A stretch of DNA of 64,000 nucleotides from Pseudomonas wadenswilerensis. GTDB taxonomy: Bacteria; Pseudomonadota; Gammaproteobacteria; Pseudomonadales; Pseudomonadaceae. The stretch is taken from positions 310,001 to 374,000 of the forward strand of contig NZ_UIDD01000007.1 in the NCBI RefSeq assembly GCF_900497695.1, read 5' to 3'. The notes below the pieces were generated by a model. That model was not told where the DNA came from. It worked only from the letters and a program-made list of their open reading frames with translations, and did no database searches. Shown here in pieces: positions 25,765 through 35,823 of the stretch (position 1 is the stretch's first letter; every line of letters begins with the position of its first letter). A program made the translations under genes and the position numbers.

Positions 25765-26431
25765 GGCTAGTGCCCTCAATGGATGACGGCAGACCCAGCC
25801 GAGTGAACAGACCACTGTTGCGCAAATGGATGAATCCCGCGCGAATGTTACCGACGTGTACCCAGGGTTTGCTCTCGTAATAGCTGCCCCAACTGTAGCG
25901 ATCGTCACCCAGTCGGCCCGGGTCGGCTGCACACAACGTCACCGGTTTCAGACCGAGGCGATGGAAGCTATTGACCAAGCCGATGTTGCCGGTAAATGCC
26001 ACCCATTCCAGGCCGCCCATGGCCAGTAGCCAGGTGATGGCGATGATGCTCAGTCTTGCACTGCCGGTATCGCAGGCAGCCAGGTTACCGACCTCGACAA
26101 TGCTGGCCCGACCCACCGGGTATCCGGCAGTAGCACTGATCAGCGGATCGATGGGCTCGTCCAGGTAACGTTCCAGGAACAGTGGTTCGTCATGTGCAAG
26201 GCGCACCCCGGCGACCGCACATAACTCGCCATAGGCTTTGCTCATGCCAAACAGCTGTGGCATGAAATGACGGATGTCGGCGCCGTGAGCCTTGCGAAAG
26301 CGTTGCTGAATAAACGCTTCGAATGCGGGTCGCAGGCTGTCGCCTGGAATGGCACCGGTCAATGTCAGCTGCGGCGTCTCGGCTTGGCCGAAGCGCAGGG
26401 GCAGGGGGGTGTTCCAGTCGAAATGGGGCAT
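25754..26431 (-). CDS. Thermostable-hemolysin-family (acyltransferase-like) protein
   Basis: 225 residues. It resembles the thermostable hemolysin family of Vibrio, with the conserved EVGNLAA (near 113) and the C-terminal WGSYYES region. The fold of this family is close to GNAT acyltransferases, and the context with an acyl-adenylating enzyme supports an acyl-transfer role, not lysis. GGAGG lies 10 bases before the ATG. It is the first gene of the operon; a promoter should lie above 26431. Confidence 0.75.
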   Translation of the reverse strand: MPHFDWNTPLPLRFGQAETPQLTLTGAIPGDSLRPAFEAFIQQRFRKAHGADIRHFMPQLFGMSKAYGELCAVAGVRLAHDEPLFLERYLDEPIDPLISATAGYPVGRASIVEVGNLAACDTGSARLSIIAITWLLAMGGLEWVAFTGNIGLVNSFHRLGLKPVTLCAADPGRLGDDRYSWGSYYESKPWVHVGNIRAGFIHLRNSGLFTRLGLPSSIEGTSHVA

Positions 26432-26481
26432 GGGCAGATCGCCTCCCTGTATAGATTGGGGAGGAGTATCCAGGGTATTTC

Positions 26482-26664
26482 TTAACGAAGTCTGAAGGTG
26501 AGGCCCACTGAAAGTTCGGTCGTTTTCTGTGTAGCGAATGCCTTCGGAAACTGCTCAGGGAAACTGTGGCGATTGAGTGCTGCAGTCTTCGGTAGGGGAG
26601 CTTCTGCGGGGGGCAAACCATCGCTGAGAGCAACGACAGGTATGCGTTGGAGCTCCAGCAACAC
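26482..26664 (-). pseudogene. Possible 3' remnant of an outer-membrane protein gene
   Basis: A 60-codon open fragment ending ELSVGLTFRLR and a stop resembles the last strand of a beta-barrel. No start signal and no upstream continuation. Weak call. Confidence 0.25.
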
Positions 26665-26738
26665 AGCGATGCATTACTGGGTTCGAGTGACCGCCTCATG
26701 TAGCTTACAGACCGAAATTTCTGCAACTGGTGGGCTAG

Positions 26739-26752
26739 TATCCAAATGGATA
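26739..26752. promoter_or_regulatory. Inverted repeat upstream of the seven-gene operon
   Basis: TATCCAAATGGATA has perfect 6-bp arms around AA. CATATGCATATG (26777-26788) lies 25 bp further. They are in the gene-poor stretch 300-360 bp above the operon start. No known operator is matched with confidence. Confidence 0.3.
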
Positions 26753-27011
26753 CGGTTGCCCAAGGCTAGGATCTTTCATATGCATATGGGCCAACTCGAG
26801 CTCCTCCGTTTTGGAGCGTGGGAATGAAAAGCAAAAGGTCAGCACTTAGGACTTGGAAATGGTGTTTGAGATGCCGCCTATCGGAGGAGTCTGCTTTGTC
26901 ATGCTTTTTATAGGGAATTAAGTAAAATGTGCGCCGCGCTTTTCTGATCCATTTTTGGTCGACGATTTGGAAGCCGCCCCATCTTACGGACGTTCAGCAC
27001 AGGAGTTCACG

Positions 27012-27347
27012 GTGTCACCTCACCCCGCAAGGCCTTATACGAGCAGCGTAGGTCAAATCATCATCTCGAGCTCCGAACATTGCTCAATTGGTTGCTTTAT
27101 CAATCAGTATGTCGAAAGCAGGGGCGTGCAATCCGATGCCGGATTTCGCAACGAAGTGACCGCAGCGCTTCGCGACTTTTTATGCGCCGCTCCAGTAAAG
27201 TTGTTTGAGTTGAATGCTTGGTTAGATAACCGCCTCGGCCTAAAGGCCTTACATCCTGACTACTTGGGCATCATCGACGAGTTTGGTGATTTCCCCGTCA
27301 GAATAAATCCTCCCCGCAGACTTCAAGAACAGCGCTCTAAGCCCTGA
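27012..27347 (+). CDS. Hypothetical protein
   Basis: 111 residues from the GTG at 27012, chosen because AGGAG lies 6 bases upstream. It has a Cys-containing N-terminal half (SSEHCSIGCFINQY) and an amphipathic helix (FRNEVTAALRDFL). No family recognised. Base use is less typical of Pseudomonas than its neighbours. Confidence 0.45.
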   Translation: MSPHPARPYTSSVGQIIISSSEHCSIGCFINQYVESRGVQSDAGFRNEVTAALRDFLCAAPVKLFELNAWLDNRLGLKALHPDYLGIIDEFGDFPVRINPPRRLQEQRSKP

Positions 27348-27400
27348 TGTAATCGCCGGGGCAGTTGTCCATATTATTGAACGTTCTTTAGGTATCAACA

Positions 27401-27918
27401 GGCCGGTTCGACAGCTGGGTTCTACGTCGTCACTCAATGTGGCTAAGGGAGCAAGTCCTCGAGTTCAAGGACCGAGAATAGGTAGAGCGCAGCGTAGCCC
27501 TGTCTACCGAATGGTCGATGGACGTTATCGATCTGAGCATTGAGAAGCTGAATGATGAATCGACAATCTCTTCGAAGACGACTATGTCGAGTCCTCTGCA
27601 CGCAAAACCTCGCAGGGGCTGGTGTTCGATCTGACCTCCCTAGAGGCAGATGATGACGGATCGTCGAGCAAGATCTCCATGCGCTATACTTACGACCGCA
27701 GCCGTCATCGAGTACTTGTCGAGCAGAAGGTCGCGGCCAAGCGGTTCAGCATTCGGTGGGACCGTGCCCACGTCGTCCTGGAGCGGCTCGGCAAACTTGA
27801 GGCTCTGCTCGCTGAGCAGCTGCCACGAGAGAAGGTCGCTGCAATCCTAGGCGTCGATTGCCAGAGCTCATCGGGTCGCAGTGATCAGTCGGCAGAACTG
27901 ATTGCACGGGTCAATTAA
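27401..27918 (+). pseudogene. Decayed gene of unknown function
   Basis: Codons from 27401 read as protein (SWVLRRHSMWLREQVLEFKD) to a TAG near 27480. The frame continues as normal protein (VIDLSIEKLNDE) and then needs a one-base shift near 27555 to join the intact 3' part (FDLTSLEADDDGSSSKISMR), which ends at 27918. So at least one stop and one frameshift are present. The intact tail of 98 codons from 27622 could still be expressed. No family recognised. Confidence 0.4.
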
Positions 27919-27945
27919 GGCCGCCCGCCGAACAGGAGGGCGGCC
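27919..27945. terminator. Bidirectional hairpin
   Basis: GGCCGCCC and GGGCGGCC form an 8-bp stem with an 11-base loop between convergent genes, 7 bases before the end of the tpsA-like gene. Confidence 0.65.
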
Positions 27946-27951
27946 CTAGCC

Positions 27952-30900
27952 TCATGGTATTGTCTGGTCGATACCGGCTTGTAGCAACTGGCTGTCACTG
28001 TGGCCGCCTACACGCAGCGGGCCGAGGTTGAACAACTGGTCCTTTTGGGTGGCTTCGTCCTGGTTGCGGGTCAATTCCTTGATGCTGCCCGTAGTCTGGG
28101 TGAGCAGCGACTTGGACAGGTTGAGCCCGACATTCGCGCGGTAGTCCGAACCGGCCAGAGCCGTGCTCGTGACCTTGGAACCGCCCAGGTCGACCTGACC
28201 CTCGCTGGCTCCGATGCGCGCAGCGGTGAGCCAAGTTTCGCCGCCGACCTGCAGGTTGATTCCCTGCTGAGCCTTGATCCCCGAGGCCTGTTCCACGCGG
28301 TTCTTGCTCTCGTGGCTGACGTTCAGGTTCAAGCTCGGGGTATAGGAGGTCTTACCACTTTTGTCGCCAAACAGCACGTCTTCAGCGATATTGGCCACCT
28401 TGCTGCCGGCTGTGTTCTTCTCGCTGACCGAATAGCTGTCGCTGGTTTTTGGCCAGAAACGCTCTTTCAGACTGGAGAGATGGTCGCCCACGGCGTCGGC
28501 TTTGTCGGCAAGGTAGTTCTTGGCCTTGTCCACGCCGTTGCCAATGGCGCCGCGTGGTTCAGGGTTGACGTCGTAGCTGCCGCTGCGGCTGAGTTTCTCC
28601 CCCAGGCGCTCCTTCGCGTTGCTGGCCTTGGCGACCAGGCTGTCCTTGGCCGAGCCGAGTTTGTCGACGCCCGTGTCGACTGTGTTTTCCAGCTTCTCGC
28701 GATTTGACTGGAAAGCTTCCTCTGCCTTGGCTTGCAAGGTGTCCTCAAGAGGACCTGTCGCGCCGGTTATCTTGTTCACCAGCCCAGGCTGATTTTTCTC
28801 CACCTCCAGTTTGGCGTCGAAATCGACCTGGGTGCTGTTCAGATAGTCTTGACGGCTCAGGATATTCAGATTGCCAATGATGGCTCCGTTGACCTGTTGT
28901 GCATCGATGCGTGCACCAGCCAGATAGACGTCGCCGTCGCTGTTAAGTGTGACCTGGTTGGCCTTGATTACGCTGTTATGCTGAGTGACGCCTTGAGTGA
29001 AGTCGACATCGACTTTGGCAGAGGCGTTGATTCCAAGGTCGACCTTCGGCGAGTCATGTGCGAGTGCATCGGCCATGGTGGTTTTGCCGAGTTTGATACC
29101 GCCACCTAGGTCTACGCCCCAGTTGGAGTGTGATTGTCTGGACTGCGCTGACTCTTGGTAGATGCCTCCTTGAGTGGCTGTCAGGGTTACCTCAGGCGCC
29201 TCAATCTGCGTGCCTTGAAGGTGAATCGCATTGTCGCCTTTAGCGTTGCTCTTCAGCAGAACTTGACCGTTGCTGTACAGCTTTGAGCCGAGTTGGGTCT
29301 GGTCATTTTCTACGCCCTGGCCAATGTTGAAATTGGCGCTGAAGTTGACGTTTTTGCTACTGCTCTCTTCGCCGCTGGTTTTACCGCCACCAGCCGTGAA
29401 GCCACCACCCAGGTTGCTGGCATTGCTACTGTGAGTATCGACAGCGGCCTGCAGGTCAAGCTTGCCACCGGCATTCAGACTGATATCGCCGGTGGGGTGT
29501 TCGGCATTGCCGATCTGGGTACCTTGTAATGTCAGATTGCTGATACTGGTAAGCTCGACCGGTCCTTGGCCCTGGATGCTAGCGATCCGCGCCTGAGTGT
29601 CCTGTTGATTGTTGGCCTTGTGGTCCAACTGCAGACTGGCGCCCAGATTGAAGTCCTTCTCGTTGGCGCCCGGCTTGAGGCCCAAACTCAATGAGGCGTT
29701 GCCAGTCAAGCTGGACTCACTGCTACTCTTACGGTCGTTGGCTTGCTCCAGTGCCAGTTCACCGCCGGTCTTGATGCTTACGCCACCCAGTTTCCCGTCG
29801 AACTGACTGCCTTCGAAGCGCCCGTCGCCTTTAAGATCAATGTTGACCCCCTGGCTGCCGGCATAGCTGCCCACTTGGGCTGTTTCGGTGCTGCTGGTTA
29901 CGTTACTACTGCCGCCAGCACCGCTGCCGCGGATACTCACGTCTTTGAGGGTGTTGGTATAAACCCGCACACCGACGGTGGCGTCCACGCTCTGTTCGCT
30001 GCTGTGCTGGGTATTGCTGGTCGCGCTGGCTTGCAGGCTACGCGCACTTATCTTCAGAGCGCCATCTGTTGCTTGGTACTGGGTGCCTTGATCGCTCAGC
30101 TGGCCATTTGCATTAACTTCTACCTGGCTGCCGCTGAGTTGGCTGACTACTGCTGTGTTGCTACTTTCGTTGAGTTGACGGTTCTGGTGACCGATGTCGA
30201 TATCGAGACCAGCGTTGGGTTGCTCCAAGTCATCGAACAGGCTGAGTTCATGAAGATTGCCTTGGGCAATGTCTTGAATGGCTTTCGCTACAGGCTTGGT
30301 GAGCCCTTTGTATTCAGCGTTGGCGCCGACATCCACACTCCAGTTGTTCTCCTTGTGGTCGCTGGTTTCGCTGCTGCGGGCGGCTTTGTTGTCGATTTCG
30401 GTGGCGTTGACCAGCAGTGTGCCTTGGGCCTTAACTTTTGCACCTTCAGTGCTAAGGCGGTTGTCGGCGTTGATGGTCAGGTTGCCCTTTGCCTCAATAT
30501 TGCTGGTTTGCGCAGTGCTTTTGCTGCTGCTGTCCTGAGTCTTGTTGTGGGCAACTTCGATACCATTGCCAGCACGCTCGATGCCGCCTGTGTAATAGAA
30601 ACCGCCGCCAGTGGTAGTGGTGTCGCTGTGTTTCTCTTGTTTGTCGTCCGAAGCCAGCAGTTGGACATTTTTCCCGCTCAGGTTACCTTCACCGGCCGTA
30701 GCCTTTAGGGCGCTGCTTTCAATACGCAGATCCTCGTCTGCCTTGACCGTCAGGGTGCCGCCGGTGAGGCTGGAGGCCTGTTGCTGAGTACGGGTGGTGC
30801 TCTCGTTTTGCTGCTTATCCTGGTAGCGAACGCCGGCTCGGTACTGGTCGGTATCCGCTGCGTTTTCCTTAGCGTAGGCCTCTAAGCCGCGGACTCGTGT

Positions 30901-32910
30901 GCTGGTGCTGTTGTGCTGGGTGTTTTCGCCAGCCACGACCTTGACAGTGCCCTTAGCGCTTGCCTTTAGATCGCCCTGCGCGGTGACCTGGGAACCGCTA
31001 ACGTTCAGGTCCTCTGCACTTTTCAGTGTGAGGTTGCTGTCCGAGCGCAGTTGGCTGCTGACGGTGGTCTTGTCCTTGTGCTGCTGACGGCTTTCGTCTT
31101 TGGCGATGCCGAAGAACTTGCTGTCATTGCTGTGGCTGTTGCTGTGGGACGTGTCCTGCAAGCCATCGATGGTCAGTGAGCCCTGTTCGCTGATGACGCT
31201 GGCCTCGGTACCGCCCCGTGCCTGGCTGCCGCTGATGCGCACGCTGGCGGCGCGCACGATCAGCTTGCCGTCGGCATTGACCTTGCTGCCCTGGTTCTCG
31301 GTTTTGCCCTGGTCGCCGTCGGCGTTCTTGCCGAAAAAGCCACCGCCCACCAGGTCGCCGGAGTAGCGCTGGTTGTTCTGGCTCAGCTGGCGGCTGGCGC
31401 TGTTGATGTCCACATCCTGGGCGGCAAGTGTGATGTCACCCTGGCTGTGCAGTTCAGCGCCCTGCAGCTGCAGTTTCTGCTTGCTGGTCAGATCCAGCTG
31501 CTTGTCGCCCTTGAGCTGGCTGGCGACAGTGCGTTGCTCACTGCTGGCGCTGTCCCAGTTTTCTTTCCACAGGTGCTTGCGATGCTTGCCTTGGTCGCTC
31601 TGGGTGTGGGTTTCGGTGGCCGCGGTCAGGCGCAAGTCGCCCTTGCTGTCGGCGCTCAGGCGGTTATGTGCTTTGACGTTGCTCCCCTGGATTTCAGTCT
31701 CGGCGCCGGAGTTCAGTACGGCGTCGTTTTGGGCCACTACTTTGGTGCCGTGCTGGCGGCTGTCGCTGTCGGTTTCGGTACGATCGTAGGTTTCCCAGGT
31801 GATGCCGATGGTGCTCTCGTCCCACTGCTGGCGTTTTTCCCGGAGCGTGCGGCTTTCGATGCTGCTCAGAGTCAGGTTGCGCCCAGCGTCGAGCTTGACG
31901 TTGCGGCCGCTGACGTCGGTGGCGGCCAGGGTCAGGTCCTTGGCGCCGTGGAGTTCGATATCGCCCTGGCTGCGGACTCCGGTGCGCGTGGCGTCGAGGC
32001 TGTTGGCCACGGCCTCGCCGCGGATGTCCAGATCACCGGCGGAGCTCAGCTTGACTCCGTCGCGGCCATCCACTTGGACGGCGCCCACCCGGACTCCAGC
32101 ACCTTCGGCGGTGCTGACGATGTTGATCCGCCCGGCCTGCATAGCGCCGAACAGGCTGGCATCGATGCGTTGATCCTGGGTGTGGCTGGTTGGGTCAACC
32201 TTCAGCACCTTGCCGCTGGGGTAGTCGAGCTGATTGCGGCCCACGGTAACGTTCAACTGGTCCCGGGCGGTGAGGCTGCCCTTGCTGTCGATGCGTGGGG
32301 CGATCAGGTTGATCGAGCCTTCGGCATTGCGCAGACCGCCGCCGTGGATATCCAACTGGCCCCGAGCGCCCTGGGTGTTGAGTCCCTGCAGCTTGCCGTC
32401 CTGGAGTTCCGGGCGGCCCACCACCAGGCTGGCGTTGGGGGTGTTGATGAAGCTGCCGCCATTGACCGAGATGCCATTGGGGTTGGCCAGCACGAAATCG
32501 GCGGCGCGACCGAAGATTTCCTGGGCACCATTGAGTTGCGAGGCGTTGCGACTGATCACTTCGTTGAGGATCACGCTGGCCGCCTGGCCCTGAAGCTGCG
32601 CGTTGGCCGCCAGTTGTCCGGCCAGTTGCGATTGCCCAGCCTGTAGGGCGTTGTTCAAGACCACGCCTTGTTGCCCGACGTTGTAGTCCAGGAACTGGTT
32701 ATGGGACATGCCGCCGGTATTAGGCGCAACAATGTTGACGATGGGCACGCCACCCTGGTTTTGCAACTGCGGGGTGCCGCCGGGGCCTTCGACCACGGTG
32801 ATGCCGTCGGCCACGGCCAGAGGCAGATGGGACGCTAGCAGCAGGCTGGCGATGGTCCAGCGTAATTTGCCCTGGGGTGAAAGGTTGAATCTATAAGTGT
32901 TGTCAGACAT
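27952..32910 (-). CDS. Two-partner secretion exoprotein (filamentous hemagglutinin-like)
   Basis: 1652 residues from the ATG at 32910. An extended signal region (ending near PLAVADG) is followed by the TPS secretion domain with the NPNGISVNGG motif and many short beta-helix repeats (patterns like ASG-L-L-A---V, GDI-L-A). The C-terminal 150 residues are a helical stretch and more repeats. No VENN motif, pretoxin domain or toxin end is visible and no immunity gene follows, so it is better called an adhesin than a CdiA. It is exported by the TpsB partner encoded 101 bp upstream. Confidence 0.88.
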   Translation of the reverse strand: MSDNTYRFNLSPQGKLRWTIASLLLASHLPLAVADGITVVEGPGGTPQLQNQGGVPIVNIVAPNTGGMSHNQFLDYNVGQQGVVLNNALQAGQSQLAGQLAANAQLQGQAASVILNEVISRNASQLNGAQEIFGRAADFVLANPNGISVNGGSFINTPNASLVVGRPELQDGKLQGLNTQGARGQLDIHGGGLRNAEGSINLIAPRIDSKGSLTARDQLNVTVGRNQLDYPSGKVLKVDPTSHTQDQRIDASLFGAMQAGRINIVSTAEGAGVRVGAVQVDGRDGVKLSSAGDLDIRGEAVANSLDATRTGVRSQGDIELHGAKDLTLAATDVSGRNVKLDAGRNLTLSSIESRTLREKRQQWDESTIGITWETYDRTETDSDSRQHGTKVVAQNDAVLNSGAETEIQGSNVKAHNRLSADSKGDLRLTAATETHTQSDQGKHRKHLWKENWDSASSEQRTVASQLKGDKQLDLTSKQKLQLQGAELHSQGDITLAAQDVDINSASRQLSQNNQRYSGDLVGGGFFGKNADGDQGKTENQGSKVNADGKLIVRAASVRISGSQARGGTEASVISEQGSLTIDGLQDTSHSNSHSNDSKFFGIAKDESRQQHKDKTTVSSQLRSDSNLTLKSAEDLNVSGSQVTAQGDLKASAKGTVKVVAGENTQHNSTSTRVRGLEAYAKENAADTDQYRAGVRYQDKQQNESTTRTQQQASSLTGGTLTVKADEDLRIESSALKATAGEGNLSGKNVQLLASDDKQEKHSDTTTTGGGFYYTGGIERAGNGIEVAHNKTQDSSSKSTAQTSNIEAKGNLTINADNRLSTEGAKVKAQGTLLVNATEIDNKAARSSETSDHKENNWSVDVGANAEYKGLTKPVAKAIQDIAQGNLHELSLFDDLEQPNAGLDIDIGHQNRQLNESSNTAVVSQLSGSQVEVNANGQLSDQGTQYQATDGALKISARSLQASATSNTQHSSEQSVDATVGVRVYTNTLKDVSIRGSGAGGSSNVTSSTETAQVGSYAGSQGVNIDLKGDGRFEGSQFDGKLGGVSIKTGGELALEQANDRKSSSESSLTGNASLSLGLKPGANEKDFNLGASLQLDHKANNQQDTQARIASIQGQGPVELTSISNLTLQGTQIGNAEHPTGDISLNAGGKLDLQAAVDTHSSNASNLGGGFTAGGGKTSGEESSSKNVNFSANFNIGQGVENDQTQLGSKLYSNGQVLLKSNAKGDNAIHLQGTQIEAPEVTLTATQGGIYQESAQSRQSHSNWGVDLGGGIKLGKTTMADALAHDSPKVDLGINASAKVDVDFTQGVTQHNSVIKANQVTLNSDGDVYLAGARIDAQQVNGAIIGNLNILSRQDYLNSTQVDFDAKLEVEKNQPGLVNKITGATGPLEDTLQAKAEEAFQSNREKLENTVDTGVDKLGSAKDSLVAKASNAKERLGEKLSRSGSYDVNPEPRGAIGNGVDKAKNYLADKADAVGDHLSSLKERFWPKTSDSYSVSEKNTAGSKVANIAEDVLFGDKSGKTSYTPSLNLNVSHESKNRVEQASGIKAQQGINLQVGGETWLTAARIGASEGQVDLGGSKVTSTALAGSDYRANVGLNLSKSLLTQTTGSIKELTRNQDEATQKDQLFNLGPLRVGGHSDSQLLQAGIDQTIP

Positions 32911-33011
32911 GAGAATCTCGTTCTGAGTGGTTGAGCCTGGCATTGCTCTATCGGGTGCAGAACTTAATAGCGCTCAGGTTTGTCGTTGGTTTCAGGCTAA
33001 TCAGTGGTGGT

Positions 33012-34736
33012 TTAAATTTGCAGGCTGAGCCTGGCCAGCCAGACTTCCGGCTCCGTGCGAAAGCCCTGCGGGGTGGTGAGGCTGCGTTGGTAATCCAGGT
33101 CGACCTGGAGTTTTTTCCACGCCAGGTTGAGGCCCAGGCCGGCACCGCCGAGATGGCGGCTCTGGGCGCCGTGCTCGGCCTTGAGCCAGCCGTTGTCCAG
33201 GCCCAGGCGTGGGGTGATCTTGACCGGCAGGTCGCTGTTCAGGGGCAGGCGCAGGGTGTTGCGCCAGACCGCGCCGATGGCGCCGGAGGCACTGTTGATG
33301 CGGTAGCCGCGCACCGCGGAATCGTCGGTGCCCAGCAGTTGCTCGATGGCCGGCAGCGGGTCCGGGCTGTACTGGGCCGAGAGCTGGCTCTGCCATTGCC
33401 AGCGCTGCTCGCCCCACTGGCCGTTGCGCCACTGGCTGAGGCCGGCGCGGTACTTGCGGAACTGCGCCTGGGGCAGGTTGCGTTGCAGCTGTTGCGAGTC
33501 GCGATCGGCGCCGAACCAGGTCAGGCCCTGGGCGTAATTGACATCCAAGTTCCATACCGCGCTGTTGAGCCAGAACAGGTTGAGCCCGGCCTCGGCCACG
33601 GTCAGGGTCGGGCTCTGGATCTGCAGGTGGGCTTTTTGCAGGTAGCTGTCCACATCCTTGTAGGCCAGTTGCAGGTTGGCGCTGAGCTGGTGGCTCTGGT
33701 CGCGCCACAGCACCCGGTCGGCGCGGCCGCTGACCATGTCGGTGCGGCCGCTGTTGTACAGGGTGGTGCGGACCAGCTTGAGCGGGGCGCGGTATTCGGC
33801 GTGGCTTGCGAACAGGCTGTAGGTCCAATAACCGTAGGGCACCGAGTAGAACAGGCTGCTGCTGCGGCTGTAGCGCGGGCCGTGATTGAGGGTGTCACTG
33901 TAGTTCAGGTTCAGCGCGTCATTGATCTGCAACGGGCTGTCCAGATTGAGGTTGATCAACTGCCGGTCGCGGCCGGTGCTGGCGCTGCCGAGGTTATCCA
34001 CACCCAGCCCGAGGCCCCAGCGCGCGGCGCTGCTGCGCGAACGCAGGATGATCCGCGAGGCACCGGGCTGGCTGCCTGGGGCGATGTCGGCGGTCAGGTC
34101 CAGGGAGCGCAGGCGGTTCAGTTGATCCAGGCCCTGCTCCAGGTCTCGCAGGTTCAGGGGCTTGCCGAGCATGCCCGGGAAAGCCCCGCCCAATGAGACT
34201 GGCAGGCTCTGGTCGGCCAGTTCGATGGTTTCGACGTAGCCTTCTTCCACCAGGATATCCAGGCTGTGGCCGGCAGCCGGGGTGCTGGCCAGGTAGGGGC
34301 GGCTGGCGATGTAGCCGGCCTCGACGTAGAGACGGGTGATGGCTGCCAGCAGCTGGTTGATCTGATTGCCCCCCATGCACGGCGCCACGTACGGCTTGAT
34401 GTAGTCATTGAGCCGGGTCTTGGCAAACAGACTGACGCCACCGATGCGGGTGCCGATCAGGGGCCAGCAGCGGCTGTCGCTGGCGGTCTGCTCCGGCAGG
34501 GTGGGCGTGGCCGGGGTGCTACTGAAGCTGCCGCGCTGCATCTGCCGCTGGCGCTGCTCCAGTTGCAACTGCTGCACGTCTCGTTGTTGCTGTTGTTGCA
34601 AACGTAGGGTCTCTTGGCCGGAAAGGAAGCCGTCGGCATGCGCTGGCGCGATATGCAACAGGCCCAGTAATGACCCGAGGCACAAGGTACGGACGCTGGT
34701 GGAAAATGGGTGTTCAGTGCGTGATGAATGGTGCAC
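33012..34736 (-). CDS. TpsB outer-membrane transporter (FhaC/ShlB family)
   Basis: 574 residues. Signal peptide 1-35, a Gln-rich plug helix (RLQQQQQRDVQQLQLEQRQ), two POTRA domains, and a beta-barrel with the family motif VRGYRINSASGA near residue 475. It moves the TpsA protein through the outer membrane. It lies 101 bp upstream of the exoprotein gene in the same direction, the usual two-gene operon. Confidence 0.92.
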   Translation of the reverse strand: MHHSSRTEHPFSTSVRTLCLGSLLGLLHIAPAHADGFLSGQETLRLQQQQQRDVQQLQLEQRQRQMQRGSFSSTPATPTLPEQTASDSRCWPLIGTRIGGVSLFAKTRLNDYIKPYVAPCMGGNQINQLLAAITRLYVEAGYIASRPYLASTPAAGHSLDILVEEGYVETIELADQSLPVSLGGAFPGMLGKPLNLRDLEQGLDQLNRLRSLDLTADIAPGSQPGASRIILRSRSSAARWGLGLGVDNLGSASTGRDRQLINLNLDSPLQINDALNLNYSDTLNHGPRYSRSSSLFYSVPYGYWTYSLFASHAEYRAPLKLVRTTLYNSGRTDMVSGRADRVLWRDQSHQLSANLQLAYKDVDSYLQKAHLQIQSPTLTVAEAGLNLFWLNSAVWNLDVNYAQGLTWFGADRDSQQLQRNLPQAQFRKYRAGLSQWRNGQWGEQRWQWQSQLSAQYSPDPLPAIEQLLGTDDSAVRGYRINSASGAIGAVWRNTLRLPLNSDLPVKITPRLGLDNGWLKAEHGAQSRHLGGAGLGLNLAWKKLQVDLDYQRSLTTPQGFRTEPEVWLARLSLQI

Positions 34737-35240
34737 TTGGCATCCTTACGGTTAAGAGAACTCAATGTGTATAGATGATCTACGAAAGGCGGGATCGACT
34801 AGTGATTTCGGCCTTAGTGCCACTCTATGAGTATTGAGGGTCACCGATAGTAGTATCGAGTAATTGGGCTTAAGTTTACGGAATGAAGACTTCTGATCTA
34901 ATGCAGGAGCGACCAATATCGTTTGGCTGTGGCAAATTAACTGAGTGCGTCGAGGGGTAAACGTTACAGCGAAGGTTAAAATTAGTTAACCGATGGGCTG
35001 GGATAGAGCTTCGATAGAGCAAAAACTTGAGGGGAAATTCTGGTTCTTACGCAAAGTCTAAATGTATTGCAAGTCCTACGAAGGGCGTGCGTTTAGAAAG
35101 GATAACACAGCGGTTTTTTTGGGGCTTTGAAAATTTTTTCGCTAAATGTTTCAATATGTTAATGACTTAAGGTAGAAGCTTTGAGAAAGTCCTGAAGAAG
35201 GCTTCCTGCTTTTGCAAAATCTCCAAATTCCACCCGCCGA
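34737..35240. other. AT-rich upstream region of the TPS operon
   Basis: About 500 bp with clearly lower GC content than the surroundings and no convincing frame. It should hold the tpsB promoter. Low GC suggests an H-NS/MvaT-type silenced region, but no discrete operator was identified. Confidence 0.4.
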
Positions 35241-35530
35241 GGTTTGAATCGCTCCTGGTTTCCTAGACACTCTCTAAGCTCAGGAAATAGCGTTTCTCAT
35301 ACTCTATTGCCGACAGCTGCATGGCACTGCTGTGCCGGCGTTTAGAGTTATTGAACATCTCGATGTAATCGAAAATCACTGCGGGCTTCTTCACGTGTTC
35401 CGTAGATCTTTCGTCGAGCTCGCTCCCGCTTCAATAACTGGAAAACGCTCTCTGCAGCAGCACTGTCGTGGCATTTTGTCGCAGCCACGACCGTTGTCCT
35501 TGATCGTGCTCGAAAATTGCTCAACTTTGT
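35240..35530 (-). pseudogene. IS3 remnant with degraded orfB
   Basis: An IS3-type terminus (TGAATCGCTCCTGGTTTCCT) is followed on the minus strand by pieces of orfB in different frames: SAAAESVFQLLKRERARRKI, then, after a shift, FDYIEMFNNSKRRHSS and YEKRYFLSLESV. Only the C-terminal part remains. The end resembles those flanking the element at 7564-8877. Confidence 0.7.
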
Positions 35531-35679
35531 ATTTCGCCATTGACTTCATCCTTTGAACTGGAGGCAAAAAATTGCGCCTCTCCTACGGCCTCAGCCCAGC
35601 AGATGCCCGCTGCGCTGCGGCTTTGAGTGAGCAGCTCGTTCACGCAGCTACGTAAAACCAACCGCTAAACGTCCGGAGA

Positions 35680-35822
35680 TCGGCGCTTGCGGCAGTGCGC
35701 GTAATAGGAAGATGGAGTGACTTCAAATACCGAGCACAACAGATCAACAGCCTCTTCAGAACGAAGTTGATCAATTAACGCGAACGCTCGTGCTCCCCGG
35801 CCATCAAGAGCGCGGTGGCCTT
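35680..35822 (-). pseudogene. IS3 orfB N-terminal fragment
   Basis: Minus-strand reading gives FALIDQLRSEEAVDLLCSVF and EVTPSSYYAHCRKRR, the N-terminus of an IS3-type OrfB, then a stop. No continuation into a DDE domain. Confidence 0.6.
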
Positions 35823-35823
35823 C

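Noticed and set aside
27952..28400. CdiA-type toxin end
   Set aside because: No VENN motif or toxin domain is visible, and no immunity gene lies downstream in the same direction.
31447..34196. Long plus-strand frames opposite the TPS genes
   Set aside because: They mirror tpsA and tpsB, have biased Ala/Val/Gly composition and no start signals.
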